Below are positions 34,489-42,186 of a DNA stretch of 47,592 nucleotides, one piece after another; the first letter of the stretch is position 1; each line of letters starts with the position of its first letter. Made by a program: the position numbers and the translations under genes. This DNA is from Clostridium ragsdalei P11 (GTDB lineage: Bacteria; Bacillota; Clostridia; Clostridiales; Clostridiaceae): the NCBI RefSeq assembly GCF_001675165.1, contig NZ_LROS01000021.1:1-47592 (forward strand), read 5' to 3'. Under the pieces are notes generated by a model. It made no database searches. It was not told the origin of the DNA and saw only the letters and a list, made by a program, of their open reading frames with translations.

Positions 34489-36369
34489 ATGGATAAGATA
34501 AAATCCTTTGAAGATTTAAAAGCTTTAAGAGAAAAGTATAAAGCTAAGATAGCAAACCGTACTTATGATAATGCAGATAAAAATATAAAAAAAACTTTAC
34601 TTGTATGCGGTGGAACAGGATGTCGTGCTTCAAGAAGCTTAGATATAGTCAATATACTTAAAACTGAAATTAAAAACGCAGGTCTAGAAAATACAGTTGA
34701 TGTCATTTCTACAGGATGTTTTGGATTTTGTGAGAAAGGACCTATCGTCAAAGTTGTACCAGATAATATTTTTTATGTTGAAGTTAATACCGAGAGAGCA
34801 AAGCTAATTGTGTATGAACATATGGCCAAAAATACAGTAGTTGAGGAAGCTTTATATAGAGATCCTATCACTAAAGAAAAAATATCAAATCAAACGGATA
34901 TTCCATTTTATAAAAATCAAAAAAGAATTGCTCTTAGAAACTGCGGCCTTTTAAACCCTGAAGATATTACAGAATACATAGCAATGAATGGGTACGAAGC
35001 TTTAGGCAGAGTTCTAACACAAATGACACCTGACAGCACAATTGATGAAATTAAAAAAAGCGGCCTCAGAGGCAGAGGGGGCGGCGGCTTCCCTACAGGC
35101 GTAAAATGGGAAATGACAAGAAAATCCAAATCTGATACAAAGTTTATGATCTGTAATGCTGATGAAGGTGATCCCGGTGCCTTTATGGATAGAAGCATAC
35201 TTGAGGGAGATCCAAATTCTGTACTTGAAGCTATGGCTATTGCAGGTTACTGCATAGGTGCAAATAAGGGTTATATTTATATCAGAGCTGAATATCCTCT
35301 TGCAATAAACAGATTAAAAATTGCTTTAAAGCAAGCTTATGATTTAGGTTTACTGGGTGATAATATTTTAGGTACTGATTTTTCCTTTCATATAGATTTA
35401 AAATATGGTGCCGGAGCTTTCATCTGTGGTGAGGAAACTGCACTCATAAATTCCATAGAAGGCGGACGTGGAGAGCCTACCGTAAAACCTCCTTTTCCTT
35501 CCCAAATAGGTCTCTGGAAAAAACCAACTAATATAAATAATGTAGAAACTCTGGCAAACATCCCCCCTATTATATTAAAAGGCTCTAAGTGGTTTAGTTC
35601 TATAGGAACTGAAAAGAGTAAAGGAACCAAAGTTTTTGCCTTAGCAGGCAAGATCAATAATGTTGGCCTTGTTGAGGTACCTATGGGTATAACCTTGCGG
35701 GAAATAATATATAATTTAGGCGGAGGTATTCGCGGTGGTAAAAAATTTAAGGCTGTTCAAACTGGCGGTCCTTCTGGCGGGTGCATTCCTGCAGATCATT
35801 TAGATACTGCCATTGATTACGAAAGTCTTACTGAAATAGGCTCCATGATGGGTTCTGGTGGAATGATAGTTATGGATGAAGATAATTGTATGGTGAATAT
35901 AGCCAAATTCTATCTCCAATTTAGTGTAGATGAATCCTGTGGAAAGTGCACTGCCTGCAGAATCGGGAATAAAAGACTTTTAGAAATTTTAGAGGATATC
36001 ACTAAAGGAAAAGGTACCATGGAACATCTTGAAGGATTAAAAGATTTATCCTATGTAATAAAGGATTCAGCCCTATGTGGTCTTGGTCAAACATCACCTA
36101 ATCCAATTATAAGTACAATGAAATTTTTTTGGGATGAATATATAGCCCACGTAAAAGATAAACGCTGTCCTGCTGGAGTTTGCACTGCACTTTTAAAATA
36201 CAATATAAATTCTGAAAAATGTATTGGCTGCACAGCCTGTACAAAGGTATGCCCTAAAGGAGCTATTTCCGGAGAAATAAAAAAGTCACATGTAATAGAT
36301 AAGTCAAAATGTATAAATTGTGGTGCATGTAGTAGTATTTGTAAGTTTTCTGCTATTACGAAAGAATAA
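34489..36369 (+). CDS. hydB: NuoF-like flavoprotein subunit of bifurcating hydrogenase
   Basis: The 626-residue protein has an N-terminal [2Fe-2S] thioredoxin-like domain (Cys40, Cys45, Cys77, Cys81), the NADH/FMN fold with GLRGRGGGGFPTGVKWE (about residue 188) and GAGAFICGEETALINSIEGG (about 306), a [4Fe-4S] site SCGKCTACR, and a C-terminal two-cluster ferredoxin (CIGCTACTKVCPKGA and CINCGACSSICK). This is the standard HydB layout. It carries FMN, the site where electrons from NAD(P)H are split. The gene starts 29 bases after the NuoE-like gene with GGAGG upstream. Cofactor choice (NAD or NADP) cannot be told here. Confidence 0.94.
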   Translation: MDKIKSFEDLKALREKYKAKIANRTYDNADKNIKKTLLVCGGTGCRASRSLDIVNILKTEIKNAGLENTVDVISTGCFGFCEKGPIVKVVPDNIFYVEVNTERAKLIVYEHMAKNTVVEEALYRDPITKEKISNQTDIPFYKNQKRIALRNCGLLNPEDITEYIAMNGYEALGRVLTQMTPDSTIDEIKKSGLRGRGGGGFPTGVKWEMTRKSKSDTKFMICNADEGDPGAFMDRSILEGDPNSVLEAMAIAGYCIGANKGYIYIRAEYPLAINRLKIALKQAYDLGLLGDNILGTDFSFHIDLKYGAGAFICGEETALINSIEGGRGEPTVKPPFPSQIGLWKKPTNINNVETLANIPPIILKGSKWFSSIGTEKSKGTKVFALAGKINNVGLVEVPMGITLREIIYNLGGGIRGGKKFKAVQTGGPSGGCIPADHLDTAIDYESLTEIGSMMGSGGMIVMDEDNCMVNIAKFYLQFSVDESCGKCTACRIGNKRLLEILEDITKGKGTMEHLEGLKDLSYVIKDSALCGLGQTSPNPIISTMKFFWDEYIAHVKDKRCPAGVCTALLKYNINSEKCIGCTACTKVCPKGAISGEIKKSHVIDKSKCINCGACSSICKFSAITKE

Positions 36370-36395
36370 TAATTTAAAGAAAGGAGTTTGTAAAA

Positions 36396-38132
36396 ATGGT
36401 AAATTTAACTATAAACGATATAAAGGTTTCTGTCCCAGAAGGCACTACAATTTTAAACGCTGCAAAAAAAGTAAACATAAATATACCTACTCTCTGCTAT
36501 CTTGATCTTCACGATATAAAAATGGTAAATAGGACTTCCTCCTGCAGAGTCTGCCTTGTTGAAATTGAAGGCAGGCGAAATCTTGCACCTTCATGTTCTA
36601 CAGAAGCTTTCGAAGGTATGATAGTTAGAACAAATAGTGCCAGAGCTATAAAAGCAAGGCGTACTATGGTAGAACTTTTATTATCAGATCATCCTACCGA
36701 CTGCCTTGTATGTGAAAAGAATACTCAATGTCAACTTCAATTAATCGCTGCTGAATTAGGTATAAGAAAAATAAGATATAAAGGTGCTATGTCTAATTAC
36801 AAAAAGGATTCATCAAGTGGTGCTATATATAGAAATCTTGATAAATGTATAATGTGCAGACGATGTGAAACCATGTGCAATGAAGTTCAAACCTGTCAGG
36901 TTTACTCTGCAGTAGATAGAGGCTTCGAAACTGTAGTATCCCCTGCATTTGGTCGTCCCATGGTTGACACGCAATGCACATTTTGCGGTCAATGTGTATC
37001 CGTATGCCCAACTGCTGCATTAACTCAAGTTAGTAATGTAGCTAAGGTATGGGAAGTACTAACTGATCCTGATAAATATGTAGTAGTTCAAACTGCCCCT
37101 GCTATAAGAGTTACTTTAGGTGAAAAATTCGGTATGGAACCTGGAACTATTGTAACTGGCAAAATGGTATCTGCTCTTAGAAGATTGGGCTTTGATAAGG
37201 TATGTGATACCGATTTTGCAGCAGATGTAACTATTTTAGAAGAAGCTCATGAATTTATAGATAGACTTCAAAACGGCGGAAGACTTCCAATACTCACAAG
37301 CTGCTGTCCCAGCTGGGTTAAATTTATAGAACATCAATTTCCTGATCTTTTAGATATACCTTCAACTTGTAAGTCTCCACACATAATGTTTGGTACTTTA
37401 GCTAAAACATATATGGCAGAAAAATTAAATATTGATCCATCTAAAATTGTAATAGTTTCAGTTATGCCATGTATTGCAAAAAAATATGAAGTAAGCAGAA
37501 AAGAACTTCAATATGAAGGTCATAAAAATGTTGATCTTGTAGTTACCACAAGAGAGCTTGCAGATATGATAATGGAAGCAGGAATAGATTTTAATAAACT
37601 TCCTGATGAAGACTTTGATAAACCTTTTGGAGAATCCACAGGTGCTTCTGTAATATTTGGAACTACCGGCGGTGTAATTGAAGCAGCTCTTAGAACTGCT
37701 TATGAATGGATTACTGGAGAGACTTTAAAAGAAGTAGAATTTCATGGTGTAAGAGGACTTGATGGACTTAAAGAAGCCAGTATAAATATTGGTGGTAAAG
37801 AAATAAACATTGGCGTAGCTCACGGTCTTGGCAACGCAAGAAAACTTCTTGAGGAAATAGAATCTGGTGAATCAAAATATCACGCTATAGAAATAATGGC
37901 ATGTCCTGGAGGATGTATTGACGGAGGAGGTCAGCCGTATCATTTTGGAGATTTAGATATTGTAAAGAAAAGAATGGACGCTTTATATAGAGAAGATAGA
38001 AACAAACCTCTCAGAAAATCTCATGAGAATCCTGAAGTTCAAGCTCTATATAAAGAATTTATTGGAGATGTAGGCGGAAAAAAAGCTCATGATCTCCTTC
38101 ACACTCATTATATAAAAAGGCAAAAGTTATAA
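36396..38132 (+). CDS. hydA: [FeFe] hydrogenase catalytic subunit
   Basis: The 578-residue protein has an N-terminal [2Fe-2S] domain (Cys34, 50, 53, 67), a His-ligated [4Fe-4S] site (His99, Cys103, 106, 112), two [4Fe-4S] clusters (Cys151/154/157/161 and Cys194/197/200/204) and the H-cluster domain. Motif L1 is TSCCPSW (proton-relay Cys303, ligand Cys304), L2 MPCIAKKYE (Cys359), L3 ACPGGCIDGGGQPY (Cys503, 507). L1 has Ser where the common form has Gly. It makes or uses H2. The gene begins 26 bases after hydB behind AAAGGAG and ends at a terminator. The maturases HydE, HydF and HydG are not in the window. Confidence 0.96.
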   Translation: MVNLTINDIKVSVPEGTTILNAAKKVNINIPTLCYLDLHDIKMVNRTSSCRVCLVEIEGRRNLAPSCSTEAFEGMIVRTNSARAIKARRTMVELLLSDHPTDCLVCEKNTQCQLQLIAAELGIRKIRYKGAMSNYKKDSSSGAIYRNLDKCIMCRRCETMCNEVQTCQVYSAVDRGFETVVSPAFGRPMVDTQCTFCGQCVSVCPTAALTQVSNVAKVWEVLTDPDKYVVVQTAPAIRVTLGEKFGMEPGTIVTGKMVSALRRLGFDKVCDTDFAADVTILEEAHEFIDRLQNGGRLPILTSCCPSWVKFIEHQFPDLLDIPSTCKSPHIMFGTLAKTYMAEKLNIDPSKIVIVSVMPCIAKKYEVSRKELQYEGHKNVDLVVTTRELADMIMEAGIDFNKLPDEDFDKPFGESTGASVIFGTTGGVIEAALRTAYEWITGETLKEVEFHGVRGLDGLKEASINIGGKEINIGVAHGLGNARKLLEEIESGESKYHAIEIMACPGGCIDGGGQPYHFGDLDIVKKRMDALYREDRNKPLRKSHENPEVQALYKEFIGDVGGKKAHDLLHTHYIKRQKL

Positions 38133-38151
38133 CTTTATCTTTAAATATTGA

Positions 38152-38206
38152 AGTCCTCCTGAATTACTGTATTAAAATAAATACTAATTTCAGGAGGAAC
38201 TATTTT
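38152..38206 (+). terminator. Terminator of the hydrogenase operon
   Basis: AGTCCTCCTGAATTA pairs with TAATTTCAGGAGGAACT, with one bulge, and a T run follows. Confidence 0.75.
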
Positions 38207-38267
38207 TATATGCTATAATATTATTATAAGTACAATAAAACATTTAATTCTAAGGAGGTGTAGCAGT

Positions 38268-38897
38268 TTGGGCATATTTAGCAATGTATTTTCTTCAAAA
38301 TACAAGTCAATTTATAGATCCATTGAAGAAGGAAATGTAAATGAAATAAAAGATTACTTAAAGGAAGACAATGATTTGGATTCCGATTTTGAAATTCAGA
38401 GTATACTTCATTATGCTATCGACAATTGCGGGAACAACTATTTTGAGACAATTGAGCTTTTAATAAACAGCGGTGCAGATATCAACAGCCGCCAAAGTAA
38501 ACTCATGGAAACTCCCCTGCACAAACTTTGTGCAAGAGCAGCCCCCCATATTGACTTGATAACCATGATACTAAAAAGAGGAGCTGAAGTTAATGCAATC
38601 AATAGCCTTGGTAAAACTCCTATATTTTACTGCAGCTTTAATTATTCCGTAGAACTTTTGAATCTCCTTGTAAAATACGGTGCGGATATAAATGCCCGGG
38701 ATAAATATGAAAATACTCTCCTCCATGACGACTATATCAATTGTTTTGAAGAACATTTTGAAGAATTTTTAAAAGCACTCTTAAACTTCGGTTTTGATAT
38801 AAACTTGAAAAATGCTTCAGGACTAACTCCCATGGCTCTTTGTAAAAATAAAAGAATCGAGAATATTTTATCAAAATATGGTGGAATTAAATTTTAA
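38268..38897 (+). CDS. Ankyrin-repeat protein
   Basis: The 209-residue soluble protein has four to five ankyrin repeats (residues 40-200), seen as ETPLHKLCARAAPH, LINSGADINSR, LKRGAEVNAINSLGKTP, LVKYGADINARDKYENT and LLNFGFDINLKNASGLTP. Ankyrin repeats bind other proteins; the partner is unknown. The start is a TTG at 38268, chosen because AAGGAGGTG stands eight bases upstream and no ATG lies near. It follows the hydrogenase terminator and is probably its own unit. The stop codon is the joining point of a copied gene fragment. Confidence 0.85.
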   Translation: MGIFSNVFSSKYKSIYRSIEEGNVNEIKDYLKEDNDLDSDFEIQSILHYAIDNCGNNYFETIELLINSGADINSRQSKLMETPLHKLCARAAPHIDLITMILKRGAEVNAINSLGKTPIFYCSFNYSVELLNLLVKYGADINARDKYENTLLHDDYINCFEEHFEEFLKALLNFGFDINLKNASGLTPMALCKNKRIENILSKYGGIKF

Positions 38898-38957
38898 ATT
38901 GAAGATATAGTTTTCCATCTTTTGAGTACAAGCCTGCTGCTTTTGCTTTATCTGAAT
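38896..38957 (-). pseudogene. Fragment copied from the Cys-rich (DUF6144-like) gene
   Basis: About 55 of 62 bases match 29923-29984, inside the Cys-rich gene, in the same orientation. It is joined directly to the ankyrin stop codon and has no gene function. It documents an old duplication or loss of a second copy. Confidence 0.8.
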
Positions 38958-38993
38958 TTTCAATTTTCATAACTAGGTTCCGAAATATAAGTT

Positions 38994-39022
38994 TTGACAT
39001 ACACAAAAAATAGTTATAAAAT
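38994..39022 (+). promoter_or_regulatory. Promoter of the MarR/efflux operon
   Basis: TTGACA (38994-38999), 17-base spacer, TAAAAT (39017-39022). The -10 box lies within the palindrome at 39008-39045. Confidence 0.72.
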
Positions 39023-39045
39023 ATAATTATATTTTATAACTATTT
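39008..39045 (+). promoter_or_regulatory. 38-bp perfect palindromic operator
   Basis: The sequence is its own reverse complement over 38 bases (arms begin AAATAGTTATAAAATATAA) with no loop. It covers the -10 box and start site of the MarR-efflux operon, so a MarR dimer, or two, bound here would shut the operon. Confidence 0.8.
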
Positions 39046-39062
39046 AAAAATCAGGTGATAAA

Positions 39063-39515
39063 TTGCATATTTATAATAGAAACATGATAGATGATATATT
39101 TAATGCACTTGAAGTAGCAAAAAAAGCACACGACCTGCTGCCACCGCTGCCACCTAATATTAAACCAGTTCACTTTCGCATCCTAAGCACAATCAATAGT
39201 ATCTGCGACGATGCTGGCAATTCACGAGTTACCGATATCAACAAGGCATTAGATTTTTTGCTTCCTAATACAACCAAATTTATTAATGAGCTGGTTAAAT
39301 TAAAAGTTGTTGAAAAATTCACTTCGACTATAGACAAACGTGTGGTATTAGTACACGCAACTAAATTAGGCAAACAATACATAGACAGCTATATTATTAA
39401 ATATCAGGAACTTTTGCATCAGGAGTTTTCGACTCTAGATGAATCCGACTGCCGAGCAATGATTGAAACCATTCATAAAGTCTATGGAGCTATAAAAAAA
39501 GTCTATCAAAAATAA
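39063..39515 (+). CDS. MarR-family regulator of the adjacent efflux gene
   Basis: The 150-residue protein has the MarR winged helix (about 35-115: PVHFRILSTINSICDD, RVTDINKALDFLLPNTT and STIDKRVVLVHATKLG). The likely start is TTG at 39063 with GGTG six bases upstream; the ATG at 39084 lacks a ribosome binding site. It lies 34 bases before a DHA2 efflux gene and behind a large palindrome, a classic autoregulated repressor-pump cassette. Base composition is richer in G and C than the neighbours, suggesting transfer. Confidence 0.85.
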   Translation: MHIYNRNMIDDIFNALEVAKKAHDLLPPLPPNIKPVHFRILSTINSICDDAGNSRVTDINKALDFLLPNTTKFINELVKLKVVEKFTSTIDKRVVLVHATKLGKQYIDSYIIKYQELLHQEFSTLDESDCRAMIETIHKVYGAIKKVYQK

Positions 39516-39549
39516 TTGGAAAAGAAAACTGAAAGAGGTGTTGTCATTA

Positions 39550-41013
39550 ATGGCAATTGAAAAAGAATTAAATCTTACTAAAAAACAACGAATACTGATT
39601 ATGATTCCTTTATTAATTGGAGGATTTATCGCTTTATTGAATGAAACGCTTTTAAATGTTGCGTTTCCTCAGCTTACGTCATCGCTGCATGTTTCCACAA
39701 GTACCGTCCAATGGCTGGCCACCGCCTATATGCTGATTATCGGAATTTTGGTTCCAGTAGTAGCCTTCCTTATGGAAACTTTCACAACAAAAACCCTGTA
39801 TCTTACTGCTATGGGTTTATTTACGGTGGGAACAATTTGCTGTGGCTTTTCACAATCATTTACCGCCCTGCTTATATTCCGTATGGTACAAGGTGCAGGA
39901 ACAGGAATGCTGATGCCAATCATGACAAATACGATTTTAACCATTTATCCCATTGAAAAAAGAGGCAGTGCAATGGGTATTAGCCTCATCATTGTGGTTT
40001 TCGCACCAACAATTGGACCAACGCTTTCTGGTCTGATGCTTCAATACTTAAATTGGCACTGGTTGTTTTTTTCCATTTTGCCATTTGCACTGTTTGCAAT
40101 CATAACAGGTTTAATTAGTCTTAAAAATGTTTCCAACCTAACAAAGCCGCAAATTGACGTTTTGTCCGTTATACTTTCCACCATCGGATTTGGAGGCCTT
40201 ATATTTGGTATATGTTCCATAGAAAGCCTTGGATTTTTAAACGGAGTAGTGCTTATATCCCTGCTATGCGGATTTGGAGGGCTGATTTTATTCACGAAAC
40301 GTCAGCTAACACTGAAACAGCCCATGCTTGAACTAAGGTTGTTCCGATTTCCAATGTTTTCTTTGGGAACTGCGATTCTGATGATCTCATTCATGATTCC
40401 ATTTTCCGTTAATATTATTCTACCCACATATTTTCAAAGTTCAATGGGCATGACACCATTTGCAGCAGGATTGGCCTTGCTGCCCGGAAGTATTTTAAAC
40501 ATGATTATTACGCCGCTGTCCGGCCATTTGTTTGACAGAATCGGGGCAAAGTCACTGGTAACTACTGGATTTTGCATCTTAACGGTAACCATGTTCTGCT
40601 TTTCACATATTTCCGGATCTACTAATCTAAGGACCATCATTGTTTTGCATCTATTTACATTTTTAGGAATTTCTCTGATTAATACTCCAACGCAAACCAA
40701 TACGTTAAATCAGCTGCCGAAAAAATATAATTCCCACGGTGTGGCAATTACAAATACTTTGCAGCAAATTTCTGCAGCCATTGGTTCTTCTTTGTTTATC
40801 GGTTTGATGGGAGCTAAACAGACAAAATATCTTTCAAAATTGAAAAACCCCGATATTTTACAGCAGCACACAGCAATCATTTCGGGTGTTGACATGGCTT
40901 TCACAGCTGCTCTGATTCTGATAATTATCGCTTTAATTTTATCGCTTTTTTTAAAGCAAGGTGAAACCTGGTGCAAAAAAGATAAAATATGTGAAACAAG
41001 TAAAATATCTTAA
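39550..41013 (+). CDS. DHA2-family MFS drug efflux pump (EmrB/QacA type)
   Basis: The 487-residue protein has about fourteen membrane helices and the DHA2 signatures LNVAFPQL in helix 1, QWLATAYML in helix 2, FRMVQGAGTGMLMPI in helix 4 and GPTLSGLML in helix 5 (antiporter motif C). Such pumps export hydrophobic or cationic drugs against protons. The frame could start at a GTG (39538) inside the GAGGTG ribosome binding site, but the ATG at 39550 with nine-base spacing is chosen. Codon use and base composition match the upstream MarR gene and differ from the flanks. Confidence 0.9.
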   Translation: MAIEKELNLTKKQRILIMIPLLIGGFIALLNETLLNVAFPQLTSSLHVSTSTVQWLATAYMLIIGILVPVVAFLMETFTTKTLYLTAMGLFTVGTICCGFSQSFTALLIFRMVQGAGTGMLMPIMTNTILTIYPIEKRGSAMGISLIIVVFAPTIGPTLSGLMLQYLNWHWLFFSILPFALFAIITGLISLKNVSNLTKPQIDVLSVILSTIGFGGLIFGICSIESLGFLNGVVLISLLCGFGGLILFTKRQLTLKQPMLELRLFRFPMFSLGTAILMISFMIPFSVNIILPTYFQSSMGMTPFAAGLALLPGSILNMIITPLSGHLFDRIGAKSLVTTGFCILTVTMFCFSHISGSTNLRTIIVLHLFTFLGISLINTPTQTNTLNQLPKKYNSHGVAITNTLQQISAAIGSSLFIGLMGAKQTKYLSKLKNPDILQQHTAIISGVDMAFTAALILIIIALILSLFLKQGETWCKKDKICETSKIS

Positions 41014-41415
41014 CAATATGCGGTATAAATAACATAGCTGTCACCAGAAGCAATAGGAAAATTAAGGAGTACTAGCATCAAAACGTGGAAATTATACTCT
41101 AAGGTATTTTTCACAATTGTAACTAGATTGTGATAGCAAACATATCACTAATTAAATTTATCAGTAAATAAAACGTTATAATGGAAGTACTTTAATGCCA
41201 GGTGAAATATTAAACTTTCCATGACTTAATAAATATCCTGACATGATAAAATCAAAGATTGACCATAATTCTGTAATAGAATTTTCAATAGGGGTTCCTG
41301 TTAGTGCAAAATAGCTGCCGGCTTTAAAGGATTTTACACTTTGAGCATTTAAAGAATATAGTAGAAACTATTATAAGATTAATCTATTACTTGTGTTTTA
41401 ACACCTACCTTACTC
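41014..41415. other. Gene-free region with copied helicase fragment
   Basis: Past the efflux gene I see no gene. There is a CACAAT/ATTGTG dyad near 41111-41133 and the copied helicase fragment at 41211-41357. Confidence 0.5.
41211..41357 (-). pseudogene. 147-base copy of part of the SNF2 helicase gene
   Basis: It aligns without gaps to 43038-43184 with about nine or ten differences, same orientation. The region encodes the part just after the DEAQ box. It has no start and is not expressed as a gene. It lies 1.8 kb downstream of its source, in the direct orientation. Confidence 0.9.
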
Positions 41416-42111
41416 TTACATATTGCCTCGTCCAATAACCCATATATTTTCGTTACTCTTCTTCAAGTTGTCTACCATACTATTAATATCTTTCTTAGCA
41501 AACCATGACTGAGGAAAATATAAATCGTTATAGTAATACTTTGTACTATTATCACACTTAATTACTACCATTGGGTAACTGCCTCTAGAACGTACTGTAA
41601 ACTCTATTTCTGTTATGTTTGCTATGTTCATCCTTTTGGTTGTAGAAATTTTTTTTATTTCTATATATTTGTCTTCTATAGTAATATAGATTTTATTTTT
41701 AAATAAATAGTAGGCTAACACAGTGTAGTAGGCAGTACACATTAAGCATAAGAGTACTGCAATAAATATAATACATACTTCTAAAGTATTAGACCTATCA
41801 GTTAATGCAAATATTAGCACTATCGAAAAAATAGCTGAAAATAATATGGGAAAAATAGCTTTGTATTTATTAGCTGGATAAATGGTATATTTAAATGTTT
41901 GATTAAATTCAAATTGTTCATTTTTATCAAGCCACCAATTCATATTTTTGCCACTAATTTTATATATTTTTTCAAGTAATATCCTAGAGGGTTCCTTTAA
42001 ACCAGTCTCTAGCTGGCCTATAGTTGCTTTTGATAAATCTAATTTCCTACCTAAATCCCTTTGTGTAAGTCCTAAATCTCTTCTATATCTTTTTAACTTA
42101 TCTGAAAACAA
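41416..42111 (-). CDS. XRE-family regulator with two membrane helices
   Basis: The 231-residue protein has an N-terminal Cro/CI helix-turn-helix (residues 5-60: LKRYRRDLGLTQRDLGRKLD, SKATIGQLETG), two membrane helices (about 83-105 and 111-135) and a PH-like beta domain (140-225). It is a membrane-tethered DNA-binding protein, perhaps sensing envelope state. The start is TTG at 42111 behind a GGGGGG site; no ATG is nearby. It lies downstream of the helicase gene in the same direction, 75 bases away. Target unknown. Confidence 0.75.
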   Translation of the reverse strand: MFSDKLKRYRRDLGLTQRDLGRKLDLSKATIGQLETGLKEPSRILLEKIYKISGKNMNWWLDKNEQFEFNQTFKYTIYPANKYKAIFPILFSAIFSIVLIFALTDRSNTLEVCIIFIAVLLCLMCTAYYTVLAYYLFKNKIYITIEDKYIEIKKISTTKRMNIANITEIEFTVRSRGSYPMVVIKCDNSTKYYYNDLYFPQSWFAKKDINSMVDNLKKSNENIWVIGRGNM

Positions 42112-42186
42112 TACAACCCCCCCTACTATTCATTATTACCATTTCTAAGATTGTTGAGCTTTATACCATGGATGATATATCTTTAT

